Source: CSP1-1 sp035620615 | Lineage (GTDB): Archaea > Thermoproteota > Nitrososphaeria > Nitrososphaerales > Nitrosopumilaceae | NCBI GenBank assembly: GCA_035620615.1 | Contig: DASPGM010000001.1 | Location: forward strand, 1-64,000 | DNA length: 64,000 nt | Reading direction: 5' to 3' | In this document: positions 25,920 to 34,294 of the stretch, one piece after another | Numbering within the stretch: position 1 is the stretch's first letter | Layout: every line of letters begins with the position of its first letter | Program-made: the position numbers and the translations under genes | The notes under the pieces: model-generated | Databases searched by the model: none | The model's input: the letters and a program-made list of their open reading frames with translations, nothing else | Told to the model about the DNA's origin: nothing

Positions 25920-27155
25920 GTGAAAAAAATAGGAGAATTCATCTACCCTTGGGGAAGTGGCCATTTTTCAAGAATGATGGCATTAAACAATAAGCTTTCA
26001 GAATTCATCAAAGAAGAGTTTGTAATTCATTATTCAAGTAAAGCAGAAATTTATCAAAAATTGCTTGAAAAATTTCCATCACAACGAAATGTAATTCATG
26101 AAATATTGATGCCAACCCCTATCGATGGAAAGATGGGTCCAAGTGTTTCTTTGTCAATGTTAAATCTATTTTTACCTATTTCAAAAAATCCTCCATTAGT
26201 AAAACAAATTTCTAATTATCTTAAAGAGGAAAGAAAACTCTACAATAAGGAAAAGTTTGATCTAGTAATAAATGACGGAGATATGGGTTCAAATGTTTTA
26301 GCAAAAAATCGAGGAATACCTAGTCTTTTTGTTACAAATCAATTCCGACCCAAACTTTGGACATCTAGATTCTACTTTTATCCATCGGTTGTTTTTATTT
26401 CAAAACAAATTGCTAAAGCATCAAGAATTATTGTAGCTGATTCCCCTCCACCATATACTATTTGTGAATATAACCTAAATTTTCCAGATAAAATAAAAAA
26501 GAAGGTTACTTATGTTGGACATTTTGCAATAAATAAAGCAAAGAAGAACAACACCATAACAAATCTTGAAAAATTAATTCAAGATAATGAATATGGTTAT
26601 TGGATGCGTACTGGAAATAAATCAACTAATGATGTAACAGGAGAAAAGTATAAAGAAGTTTTTAATGACGTTAATCTAAAAAATGAAAAAAGAATAATCT
26701 CTCATGCTAGAAATAATCCTTCTATAGATAAAGTACTAGGAAAAGATGGTAAAAGATATTCTATAGATGAAGCCATAGAAAAAAAAATTGATTGGATACA
26801 GATAGATATTGGATTTTTAAGTGAGGATGAAAAACAAACAGTATTACGAAATTGTAAATATGCTGTAATAAATGGTTCACATACTGTAATGGGAGAAATT
26901 TTAGGAATTAATTCCAAACCAATTATTGGGATTCCTGTTTATGATGAACATTCAAATAATTTGAAATGGGCTGAAGAAAATCATTTAGGAGTTTTAGCTA
27001 AAAATAAAACCCAAGTTATAGCGGCAATTAGTAATATCGCTAGTAATTATAACAAGTTTCAGGAAAGTCTAGTTAATTTTTCCAAAAATTTTCTAGCAAA
27101 CGGAGCAGAAAATACTGCTAAAATTGTGTGTGATGAGCTAGAGAAGAAGATATAA
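25920..27155 (+). CDS. GT-B glycosyltransferase (family 28/MJ1255-like)
   Basis: The 411-residue protein starts at GTG (25920). The N-terminal domain has YPWGSGHFSRMMALNN (residues 9-24), comparable to the GGHxxRxxAL start of MurG and MJ1255-type enzymes, and DLVINDGDMGSNVLAKNRGIPSLFVTNQFRP. The C-terminal domain has CKYAVINGSHTVMGEILGINSKPIIGIPVYDEHSNNLKWAEENHLG, the GGxxTxxE-like nucleotide-sugar-binding loop. It probably glycosylates a lipid or surface polymer. The internal segment 200-290 is unusually polar and looks like an insertion. It follows the ThiI-like gene by 31 bp. Confidence 0.8.
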   Translation: MKKIGEFIYPWGSGHFSRMMALNNKLSEFIKEEFVIHYSSKAEIYQKLLEKFPSQRNVIHEILMPTPIDGKMGPSVSLSMLNLFLPISKNPPLVKQISNYLKEERKLYNKEKFDLVINDGDMGSNVLAKNRGIPSLFVTNQFRPKLWTSRFYFYPSVVFISKQIAKASRIIVADSPPPYTICEYNLNFPDKIKKKVTYVGHFAINKAKKNNTITNLEKLIQDNEYGYWMRTGNKSTNDVTGEKYKEVFNDVNLKNEKRIISHARNNPSIDKVLGKDGKRYSIDEAIEKKIDWIQIDIGFLSEDEKQTVLRNCKYAVINGSHTVMGEILGINSKPIIGIPVYDEHSNNLKWAEENHLGVLAKNKTQVIAAISNIASNYNKFQESLVNFSKNFLANGAENTAKIVCDELEKKI

Positions 27156-27182
27156 TAATATTTTATGGGAATAAAGTAATGA

Positions 27183-27267
27183 TCTGGTACGCGGTATGTT
27201 CGATGGGCGAACTGACCGCAAGGGATGACGATATAATCCGCGTACCAGAAGATTCAAACTATTTTTT
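27183..27267 (+). ncRNA. Candidate structured small RNA (three-way junction)
   Basis: This GC-richer island lies in a 132-bp gap. A perfect 12-bp stem, TCTGGTACGCGG (27183-27194) with CCGCGTACCAGA (27238-27249), encloses a hairpin GTTCG-atggg-CGAAC (27198-27212) and CTGA-CC-GCAA-GG-GATGA (27213 region), a GNRA-capped mini-stem flanked by kink-turn-like CUGA and GAUGA. The GCAA loop fixes the strand as plus. AATATTTTATGG near 27158-27165 is a TATA-like box about 25 nt upstream, and a T6 run at 27262-27267 could end transcription. It has no coding potential. I cannot assign it to a class; it is not a tRNA, and the kink-turn suggests L7Ae binding. Confidence 0.55.
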
Positions 27268-27287
27268 AAAGTCGATCTTTACCAAAT

Positions 27288-27626
27288 GTGGCAACGCTTT
27301 TATTGAAAATTTTGAAAGGATTATCATTGCCAGATTGCCCTGAATGTGTTGCGAAAAAAAAGAAAGCAATATTTGCAAAACAAGCAGCCTCAGGTGAAAT
27401 TGATACTCCAATTGAAACAGAAATGCCAGTTGAAGGAGAATTTCCAATGAAATTTGATATTTCTACTAAACACTTTATTTGTAAAAAATGTGGATTATAT
27501 GCAACAAGAGAGCAAATTAGCGATATTAGAGATAGACTTAATCGACGAGAATCTACTCGGGAAGATAGACAATATGACTACCTGGATTGGTGGCAAAAAA
27601 GTAAGAAAGACAAACAACAAAGATAG
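27288..27626 (+). CDS. Zinc-binding protein of unknown function
   Basis: The 112-residue protein starts at GTG (27288); the ATG two bases before it is closed by an early stop. It has one CPEC (17-20) and one CKKC pair (about 67-70), which could form a split zinc ribbon. A basic Lys/Arg-rich segment joins them and the C-terminus is Arg/Asp/Lys-rich (DRLNRRESTREDRQYDYLDW). The composition suggests nucleic acid or ribosome association, an inference only. It is followed after 13 bp by the 132-residue protein and is probably cotranscribed with it. Confidence 0.65.
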   Translation: MATLLLKILKGLSLPDCPECVAKKKKAIFAKQAASGEIDTPIETEMPVEGEFPMKFDISTKHFICKKCGLYATREQISDIRDRLNRRESTREDRQYDYLDWWQKSKKDKQQR

Positions 27627-27639
27627 AGGTTAAAGAATT

Positions 27640-28038
27640 ATGGTAAAAAAGAAAGAAGATGATATTCCAAAATGGGTTACAGATGAAATTCAAAATGCTA
27701 GTTTCCAAAAACCAAAAGAGGAAACTAAAACAGGATATATTCTTGAAATTTATGAAAGTGATGGTAAAGTAGATGCACAATTATACGAACCAGTAGAAGA
27801 TGGCAGACATATTGTTACTTTAGATCTACCAAAAAATATCAAAACTAAAGATTTGGAACGAGGTGTAGTTTACGAATTTACTTTTGAATCATTAAAGGCT
27901 CCCTTAAGTAAAAAAGTAGTTGAATATCTAAAAAAAGAAAAAGAAATTGATATGGATGCAGTATATCAATTTAATTTAAAAAAGATGGAACTTTTAGATG
28001 TTAGCTCCGAAGAATCAACGGATGAAATTGAAGAATAG
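27640..28038 (+). CDS. Conserved-looking acidic protein, possible small beta-barrel
   Basis: The 132 residues are charged, with a beta-rich middle (TGYILEIYESDGKVDAQLYEP, RHIVTLDLPKNIKTKDLERGVVYEFTFE) that could form an OB-like barrel, and an acidic tail ending in EIEE. There are no Cys or catalytic motifs. It shares the plus-strand unit with the zinc-binding protein upstream and ends 4 bp from the convergent SDR gene. The family is not recognised. Confidence 0.6.
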   Translation: MVKKKEDDIPKWVTDEIQNASFQKPKEETKTGYILEIYESDGKVDAQLYEPVEDGRHIVTLDLPKNIKTKDLERGVVYEFTFESLKAPLSKKVVEYLKKEKEIDMDAVYQFNLKKMELLDVSSEESTDEIEE

Positions 28039-28042
28039 TAAA

Positions 28043-28846
28043 CTATTTTGATTTATCTTTAGAATTCATATATTTTCTAAATGTGGAGCCTATAATTGGA
28101 TTAATTAGATATGGAAAAGTTTGTTTTGTCCATACTGCTCCTCGAACTACAGCAGGAACAATTATTTCAAGTCTTGATGAGTTAGCAGCCCTGAGTATAG
28201 CTTTTGCAACAGTTTTAGCACTCAATGATGTAGGTGAAAATTTTGGCATTGATTCAAAGGAAGAATGATCAAAGAAGTTAGTTCTAACCATAATTGGGCT
28301 TACAACAGTTACACCTACTTTAGTGCCTTGAAGTTCGTGTTGCAGTGCCTCAGAAAACCCAAGCATCGCAAATTTTGAAGCAGAGTAAGAGGCAAGTCCT
28401 GGTAACCCAAAGCTTGCAGCCACCGACGCAACATTGACAATATGTCCAGAATTTTGTTCAGTCATTTTTGGTAGAAAATTTTTTATGCAATATATCATTC
28501 CAAAGTAATTTGTAGCTATTTGAGATTCCATCTGCTCAATATCCAAATCCAATACATTTCCATAAATTGCAAAACCAGCATTATTTACAAGAATATCAAT
28601 TCTCCCAAATTTGTCAAACACCAGTTTAGCCATTTCCTTTACAAGAATTTTGTTTGAAACATCACAAGGACAGACAAAAGTAGAAATCTTGAATTTAGAG
28701 AGTTTCTTTTCCAATTCAAGTAATTTATCCTTTCTTCTTCCAACAAGCACTACATTACAGCCTCTTTTTGCAAATTCGATAGCTGCAGCCTCACCAATAC
28801 CACTAGAAGCACCAGTAATTACTACAATCTTATTTTTGAATTTCAT
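28043..28846 (-). CDS. Short-chain dehydrogenase/reductase
   Basis: The 267-residue classical SDR has the NAD(P)-binding GASSGIGEAAA motif (residues 11-21), NNAG (about 87-90), the catalytic Ser in NVASVAASFG and YSASK with catalytic Tyr and Lys. VGRRKDKL after strand 2 suggests NADP preference. It resembles ketoacyl reductase-type SDRs. The substrate is unknown. It lies 35 bp downstream of the membrane flippase-like gene on the same strand. Confidence 0.9.
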   Translation of the reverse strand: MKFKNKIVVITGASSGIGEAAAIEFAKRGCNVVLVGRRKDKLLELEKKLSKFKISTFVCPCDVSNKILVKEMAKLVFDKFGRIDILVNNAGFAIYGNVLDLDIEQMESQIATNYFGMIYCIKNFLPKMTEQNSGHIVNVASVAASFGLPGLASYSASKFAMLGFSEALQHELQGTKVGVTVVSPIMVRTNFFDHSSFESMPKFSPTSLSAKTVAKAILRAANSSRLEIIVPAVVRGAVWTKQTFPYLINPIIGSTFRKYMNSKDKSK

Positions 28847-28881
28847 AATTAGATAAAACTGTTTTAGCGATAAAGCGGTTT

Positions 28882-29892
28882 CTATGTAGGCTTAGTATAT
28901 TTACTCAAAGCTAATTTCACCAGTAATAACCAAGTCACTACAATTGGAACATAATATGTTGCAATTCTCCATCCAATTACTGCAGACCATTCTATTCCTT
29001 CTTGTGGAATTTTAAAATTAAATGGATCTAGACCGTTTAGATATGCAACAATACCAAATTCGGCTAATCCAGAACCTCCTACTGTTATTGGCAAGTTTCC
29101 AATTGCATTTGCACCCATCACAGCCATCACAGAATCAAATAGATCAATTACATAGCCTGTTCCATTTGCAATTATCATAAATGATGCACCATAAAAAATC
29201 CATGAAATTAGTGAAAGAATGAAACTGTTAGTAAAAATCTTTGCTGATTCTTTTGTTCTTAAATTTTTTCTACTCATTGAACAGATTTCTTCCATCCATT
29301 GATTTGTTTGCTCAATAATGCGTTTACCCTTCTCTTTTCCAAATTTTTTTGTTAGATTAGAAATTACATTTGGTACTTGAAAAGTTTTCTTTGAGGAAAG
29401 AAAGAACAGGATCATCCAGAGTGTAGTTACAAAAATACTTGTAGATAGAATTATAGCTCCAACTACAAATGCACCATTCATTAAAGCAATTATACCTGCC
29501 AAAATTGCTAATAATCCTCCTGCAAACACTTCAGTAACTATATCCAAGATTGCAACCCAGGAAGATTTTGATGTAGGAATTCCCTTCTTATGTAACCAGT
29601 AAATTACAATAAATTCTGCACCAACAAACATAGGAGTTGTAAATTTAATGAATTCACTTCCTACTCTGACTCCTACAAGTTTTGGAATGGAATCAACGTA
29701 GCCTAGATATTTTCGGGAAATATATGCAAATTTGACACCTTGTAGGAGAAGTTTTATCATCATTGCACCTATAGCGGCCAAAAATGGTAAAAATCCAATT
29801 TCAAAAACATCTTCAAGTTTTATCTCAAATTGGATTGCAATTATAATAATTGGTATCATGCTTCCAAAAATAGCGATAATTCTCCAATTCAT
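28882..29892 (-). CDS. LPG synthase TM/UPF0104-type membrane protein
   Basis: The 336-residue protein has about eight transmembrane helices. The pattern LLLQGVKFAYISRKYLG, VGSEFIKFTTPMFVGAEFIVIYWLHKKGI and GNLPITVGGSGLAEFGIVAYLNGL matches the UPF0104 family of lipid flippase-like proteins related to the membrane part of lysyl-phosphatidylglycerol synthase. No aminoacyl transferase domain is attached. It probably moves lipids or polyprenyl sugars; the substrate is not known. It is divergent from the GPN GTPase (14 bp apart). Confidence 0.82.
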   Translation of the reverse strand: MNWRIIAIFGSMIPIIIIAIQFEIKLEDVFEIGFLPFLAAIGAMMIKLLLQGVKFAYISRKYLGYVDSIPKLVGVRVGSEFIKFTTPMFVGAEFIVIYWLHKKGIPTSKSSWVAILDIVTEVFAGGLLAILAGIIALMNGAFVVGAIILSTSIFVTTLWMILFFLSSKKTFQVPNVISNLTKKFGKEKGKRIIEQTNQWMEEICSMSRKNLRTKESAKIFTNSFILSLISWIFYGASFMIIANGTGYVIDLFDSVMAVMGANAIGNLPITVGGSGLAEFGIVAYLNGLDPFNFKIPQEGIEWSAVIGWRIATYYVPIVVTWLLLVKLALSKYTKPT

Positions 29893-29906
29893 TCAATAAT
29901 TTTCTG

Positions 29907-30710
29907 ATGGATTCAAATATAAGCGAATCAAAAAAAACTAGACCGAAAAGGTTGAAAATAATTTTTGTAACTGGTACTGCAGGAGCTGGAAAATCACTAC
30001 TGGTATCTAAAATTTACGAGTACTATACCACTAATGGTGCATTTGCATCGATTTTAAATTTGGATCCAGGAGTAGAAAATTTACCTTATACTTGTGATAT
30101 TGATGTAAGAGATCATGTAGATATTATTTCTATTATGAAACAATATGATCTAGGACCAAATGGTGCATTGATAATGGCAAATGATCTAATTGCATCTAAA
30201 ATTGAAATTTTAGAAGAGGAAATAAGTAAAGTAAATCCTGATTATTTGATTGTAGATACACCAGGTCAAATTGAATTGTTTGCTTTTAGAACTAGTGGAC
30301 CTTTTCTTGCCAAAAATTTAGATGCAGTAGAAAAAGTAAATATTTTTTTGTATGATGGTTCCCTTATTACTTCAGCAGTAAATTTTGTTTCAATAGCTCT
30401 TCTAGCTACCTCAATAAAATTAAGACTAGGTATTCCAACTATTAACGTAATTACAAAAATTGATCTTATTGGTTCAAAACTAAAAGAAATTCTTCATTGG
30501 TCAACTAATTTCAAATCACTTGAAACAGAAATTTTAAATGAATCAGATGGAGATACATACATTCTCACTTCTAATATTTTAAGAAGTCTCAACATTGGGG
30601 GATTTGCACAAGGACTTTTTCCTATATCAAATGTTACTGGTGAAGGAATGATTAATTTACAAAGCGCTTTAAGCAGAATGATTAACTTGGGTGAAGAGGT
30701 AGAAGATTAA
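29907..30710 (+). CDS. GPN-loop GTPase
   Basis: The 267-residue P-loop GTPase has Walker A GTAGAGKS (about 23-30), the diagnostic GPN motif in YDLGPNGALIMA, the switch DTPGQIELFAFR, and NVITKIDLI as the base-recognition loop. Eukaryotic homologues (GPN1-3, XAB1) help assemble RNA polymerases; archaeal members are dimers of unknown client. It overlaps thrB by 1 bp (TAATG). Confidence 0.93.
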   Translation: MDSNISESKKTRPKRLKIIFVTGTAGAGKSLLVSKIYEYYTTNGAFASILNLDPGVENLPYTCDIDVRDHVDIISIMKQYDLGPNGALIMANDLIASKIEILEEEISKVNPDYLIVDTPGQIELFAFRTSGPFLAKNLDAVEKVNIFLYDGSLITSAVNFVSIALLATSIKLRLGIPTINVITKIDLIGSKLKEILHWSTNFKSLETEILNESDGDTYILTSNILRSLNIGGFAQGLFPISNVTGEGMINLQSALSRMINLGEEVED

Positions 30711-31633
30711 TGGTCAAAAGTGTAACAGTGAGGGCTCCCTCATCAACAGCAAATTTAGGTCCAGGATTTGATGTTTTTGGACTTGCTTTGGATGCTTTTT
30801 TTGATGAAGTAAAAATTACAAAAAAAGAACATGGAATTAAAATAGTTACATCTGATTCAATTCCAACCAGTGTTCAAAAAAATACAGCTGGATTAGTTGC
30901 AAAAAACATGATACAGAAATTTAAAATTAAAGATGGAATTGAAATTAAAATCAAAAAGGGAGTCCCTGCAGGTTTTGGAATGGGGAGTAGTGCAGCATCT
31001 GCAGCTGCAACTGCAATGGCAATTAACAAATTATTTAATCTTAAACTTGACTCTAATACCTTAGTTGAATGTGCTGGCGTAGGGGAAAAAGCAAGTGCAG
31101 GAACAATTCATTATGATAATGTTGCAGCATCGGTGCTTGGGGGATTTGTAATTATAAGAAAAAATCCTTTGAATGTAATCAAAATTGAACCCCCAGGAGA
31201 TTTAGCATTATGTGTAGCTATTCCAAAACTTGCCATACCAGCTAAAAAAACCAAAGTATCAAGAAGTGTTATCCCATCTAAAATCAAGTTTTCTGAAAGT
31301 ATTATTAATTTAGCAAATGCTGCAGCTATAGTTGTTGGATTTATGAAAAAAGATTCGACTCTTATTGGAAAATCTATAATTGATGTAATTGTAGAACCAT
31401 CAAGACAACATATGATTCCAGGATTTATTAATGTAAAAAAATATGCTCTAAATGCAGGTGCACTTGGGGTTACTATTAGCGGAGCTGGCCCATCTGTGAT
31501 AGCTTTTGCAAAGAAATCATCTGATCTCAAAAGAATTTCACAATCAATGACAAAAGGTTTTGCATCTGCAAATAAAAAATGTGATGTTGTAATTTGTAAA
31601 CCGAGTAAGGGAGTTACTGTAATTAAAAATTAA
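30710..31633 (+). CDS. thrB: Homoserine kinase
   Basis: The 307-residue GHMP kinase has APSSTANLGPGFDVFGLAL at the N-terminus, the ATP loop PAGFGMGSSAASAAATAMAIN, and GAGPSVIAF near the C-terminus. This set is characteristic of ThrB, which phosphorylates homoserine for threonine synthesis. It is translationally coupled to the GPN GTPase and 28 bp ahead of queC, with no other threonine gene nearby. Confidence 0.93.
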   Translation: MVKSVTVRAPSSTANLGPGFDVFGLALDAFFDEVKITKKEHGIKIVTSDSIPTSVQKNTAGLVAKNMIQKFKIKDGIEIKIKKGVPAGFGMGSSAASAAATAMAINKLFNLKLDSNTLVECAGVGEKASAGTIHYDNVAASVLGGFVIIRKNPLNVIKIEPPGDLALCVAIPKLAIPAKKTKVSRSVIPSKIKFSESIINLANAAAIVVGFMKKDSTLIGKSIIDVIVEPSRQHMIPGFINVKKYALNAGALGVTISGAGPSVIAFAKKSSDLKRISQSMTKGFASANKKCDVVICKPSKGVTVIKN

Positions 31634-31661
31634 GTTAAATAATTATCGTTGGTGTGAAAAT

Positions 31662-32336
31662 TTGAAAAAAGCTGTTGTAGTTTTTAGTGGAGGAATTGAT
31701 TCTGTTTGTAGTTGTGCTTATTTAAAATCAAAATACCATCTTTATGGAATTTCTTTTTCATATGGACAAAGAGCAAATAAAGAAATAATGACCGCAAAAG
31801 TATTTTCTAAAATTCTAGAGTTAAAAGAACACAAAATTATAGACATTAGTTTCATGAAAAATCTATATGGAAAAACTAATGTCCTTACTAATTCAAATGA
31901 CATAATTCCTCAAAAATTTAATTATTCCATTGTAGTTCCCATTAGAAACGCAATTTTTCTATCAATTGCAACTGCATGGGCATTTACATTAAATGCTACA
32001 CTAATTGCTTATGGTGCACATAAAGATGATAAAAACTATCCCGATTGCAGACCAAGTTTTACAAAAAAAATTGAACAAGCACTCAATGAAGGAGAATCAG
32101 ATGGAATAAAGTTAGGGATAAGAAAAAAAATCGAAATATGGTCACCATTTAGAGAAGGATTAAGTAAAAGTGAATTATTAAAAAAAGGCTCAGAGATCTT
32201 AGGTGATAAAATTTTCAATACATGGAGTTGTTATGATAATAAAAAATTTCATTGTGGTATATGTGAATCATGTAATAACCGTAAAGCTGCTTTTCACAAA
32301 GCAAAACTATATGATAAAACAAAGTACCTAAGATAA
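31662..32336 (+). CDS. queC: 7-cyano-7-deazaguanine synthase
   Basis: The 224-residue protein starts at TTG (31662); nearby GTGs are closed by stops. It has the PP-loop FSGGIDSVCSCAYL, SFSYGQRANKEI, the GAHKDD motif and the C-terminal zinc site CGICESCNNRKAAF. QueC makes preQ0 from 7-carboxy-7-deazaguanine, ATP and ammonia. In archaea preQ0 goes to archaeosine in tRNA. folE and queE lie just downstream on the opposite strand. Confidence 0.95.
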   Translation: MKKAVVVFSGGIDSVCSCAYLKSKYHLYGISFSYGQRANKEIMTAKVFSKILELKEHKIIDISFMKNLYGKTNVLTNSNDIIPQKFNYSIVVPIRNAIFLSIATAWAFTLNATLIAYGAHKDDKNYPDCRPSFTKKIEQALNEGESDGIKLGIRKKIEIWSPFREGLSKSELLKKGSEILGDKIFNTWSCYDNKKFHCGICESCNNRKAAFHKAKLYDKTKYLR

Positions 32337-32364
32337 TTTGGAATTTTTAAATCAAAGTAGGATA

Positions 32365-32616
32365 TTATTTATGACCTTCAAGGATTGGTTTTTTTAGAAT
32401 AAAACCTCTAATGATTATGTACCAACCACCAAAGATTGCTGTTAGGAGACCAAAGTAAACCCAATTTTGCATAGATTCATCAAGACCTACAAAAATTCCC
32501 ATTATTTCTCTTGATACCAAAGCAGAGACAGCTAAAACGATAGCAAATTCGATGACAAACCAAATCCAATGAGGAAAAGATTCGGTGGGAATATGGATAT
32601 TATCGTGAGTTACCAT
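32365..32616 (-). CDS. Small membrane protein, two helices
   Basis: The 83-residue protein has transmembrane segments at about 19-37 (WFVIEFAIVLAVSALVS) and 52-72 (VYFGLLTAIFGGWYIIIRGFI), and a short His-containing N-terminus. No motif identifies a function. It lies 34 bp downstream of folE on the same strand and may be transcribed with it. Confidence 0.6.
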   Translation of the reverse strand: MVTHDNIHIPTESFPHWIWFVIEFAIVLAVSALVSREIMGIFVGLDESMQNWVYFGLLTAIFGGWYIIIRGFILKKPILEGHK

Positions 32617-32650
32617 TTCTTGGTGTTTTTAATTTTGATTATTTATCTTT

Positions 32651-33244
32651 TCAGGAGATCTTAGAAACCACGTCAGAAGAATTTTTTCTAATTAACTCAA
32701 CAATTTCCTGTCTGTCTTCTTTCTTTTCGTAAACACCTCTAAATGCAGCCGAGGTCATTGTTGCATTATTACGTACCCCTCTCATTTTCATGCATAGGTG
32801 TTCGGCTTCTGCCATCACAATTACTCCTTTTACCCCTTGGGCATAAAGTTCATCTGCAATATTCTTTGTTAATCGTTCTTGAATTTGTAGTCTTTTTGAA
32901 AATTTTTCTACTAATCTTATCAATTTTGAAATTCCAAATACCCGACCATTTGGAGAATAAGCAATGTGAATTTTACCAAAAAATGGTAACATATGATGTT
33001 CACACATTGAATAAAATTGAATATCTTTTGCAATTACAACGTCAGAATCTTCAGAAAACTGTATTGAAAGCTGAGAATCGGTATCGTAACCTCCAAAAAT
33101 TTCTTGATACATATCAGCAATTCGTTCTGGAGTTTTACGTAATCCTTCTCTGGTTGGATCTTCGCCTAGTTCGATTATTAATTCTCTTATCAGTTTTTGT
33201 ACTCTCTCTTTATCCATGTGTACATGAGAAGAATTCGTCCTCAT
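32651..33244 (-). CDS. folE: GTP cyclohydrolase I
   Basis: The 197-residue protein has EDPTREGLRKTPERIADMY, the zinc site CEHHMLPF and the second Cys in EHLCMKMRGVRN, with GKIHIAYSPNGRVFGISKLIRLV as the GTP-binding core. It makes 7,8-dihydroneopterin triphosphate. In this context, next to queE and queC, it probably feeds 7-deazaguanine synthesis through QueD, which is not in this window. An ATG at 33217 (MDKERV) is an alternative start. Confidence 0.95.
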   Translation of the reverse strand: MRTNSSHVHMDKERVQKLIRELIIELGEDPTREGLRKTPERIADMYQEIFGGYDTDSQLSIQFSEDSDVVIAKDIQFYSMCEHHMLPFFGKIHIAYSPNGRVFGISKLIRLVEKFSKRLQIQERLTKNIADELYAQGVKGVIVMAEAEHLCMKMRGVRNNATMTSAAFRGVYEKKEDRQEIVELIRKNSSDVVSKIS

Positions 33245-33286
33245 ATTTGAAAGTTTTACCAGACTATTGAACTTGCCACTAGTTTA

Positions 33287-34000
33287 TCAAGGTGCGCCAA
33301 TGAATTTGTGTAGTTGTGGGATTACTCGTACCTCATTATAAAAAGGAAAAACAGCATCATATAATTTTAAAAGTTTTTCTAGACTAGGCTCAGATATACC
33401 ATAAGTAGGTTGAATGATAAACCCGGCAAGACTTTCTTTTGAAACTATGTTAAAGATCCTTACAAGTAAATCTTTGAATTTTTCTAATTCAGTTTTTGAA
33501 CTAACTACGATTTTGATGTAAGTTATCTTTTTTGAGGAAACTGAATCTTTCAGACATTTTAAGGCGTTCTCAATTAATTTTGAATAATGCTTAGAATCAA
33601 CAAATTTAGCATCTGGAGTTTTAAATTCAATTTTAATATAATTTATGAAAGGAAGTACTTTGGAAAATTTTTCTGAATCGTAACAAGATGATTCAAGATA
33701 TGTTGGAATATTTTTTGATTTTAGATATTTGGCAATTTCTATTACTCCTTCAGATTGGATTAGAGGTTCCCCTCCGGTAAAATTTACTTTGTAGGTATTA
33801 CTTTCTAATTTTTTATTTATCAAATTACATGCTTCTTGTATAGAATATTCGGTTCCTGAATCCATTGGGAGAGAGTCTAGCGTATCACAGTAAAAACATG
33901 TAAATGGACATCCAGCTAATCTAACAAAAAGAGTTTTTGTTCCATATAGAATACCTTCTCCTTCTACAGAAGTAAAAACTTCAAATAATCTAATTTTCAA
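33287..34000 (-). CDS. queE: 7-carboxy-7-deazaguanine synthase (radical SAM)
   Basis: The 237-residue protein starts at TTG (34000). It opens FEVFTSVEGEGILYGTKTLFVRLAGCPFTCFYCDT with the radical SAM cysteines C-x3-C-x2-C, and has TGGEPLIQSEG as the SAM-contacting loop. QueE ring-contracts carboxytetrahydropterin. It lies upstream of folE on the same strand, 42 bp away. Confidence 0.93.
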   Translation of the reverse strand: MKIRLFEVFTSVEGEGILYGTKTLFVRLAGCPFTCFYCDTLDSLPMDSGTEYSIQEACNLINKKLESNTYKVNFTGGEPLIQSEGVIEIAKYLKSKNIPTYLESSCYDSEKFSKVLPFINYIKIEFKTPDAKFVDSKHYSKLIENALKCLKDSVSSKKITYIKIVVSSKTELEKFKDLLVRIFNIVSKESLAGFIIQPTYGISEPSLEKLLKLYDAVFPFYNEVRVIPQLHKFIGAP

Positions 34001-34066
34001 GTGTAGAAACTAAACTATGTTAATATTTAATCGATGATATTTGATTAAAATTTTAATGAGTTATTT

Positions 34067-34261
34067 TTATTGCAATACAGGCTCTTTTGTGTAAAATAAT
34101 CCTGCAATAAAGAAAACAACGCCCAAAATTCCAATTAAACTTCCAACAAATTCTACGGTTTCTCCCAATTCAACTTCAAAAGGGGCCCACAATAAAGCAA
34201 TCAAAGCACCAACAACTATCATTGGAATTCCAACTCCAAATGTAATTTGTTTTGAAGTCAT
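34067..34261 (-). CDS. Small membrane protein, two helices
   Basis: It has 64 residues from the ATG at 34261, with a TTG two codons earlier also possible. Two helices, GVGIPMIVVGALIALLWAPF and VEFVGSLIGILGVVFFIAGLFY, fill the protein. It is the last gene on the minus strand after the coiled-coil operon, 33 bp downstream of it, and may belong to that transcript. Confidence 0.6.
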   Translation of the reverse strand: MTSKQITFGVGIPMIVVGALIALLWAPFEVELGETVEFVGSLIGILGVVFFIAGLFYTKEPVLQ

Positions 34262-34294
34262 GTACAAGACCTCATTTTGAAAATGTATATGAAT

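Noticed and set aside
27183..27249. Box C/D or H/ACA guide RNA of standard form
   Set aside because: CUGA and GAUGA resemble internal boxes, but terminal C and D boxes are absent and no clear H/ACA pocket or ACA tail can be drawn. Kept as an unassigned structured RNA.
32743..33270. 175-residue plus-strand frame opposite folE
   Set aside because: Antisense shadow of a highly conserved enzyme; the predicted protein has no recognisable pattern.
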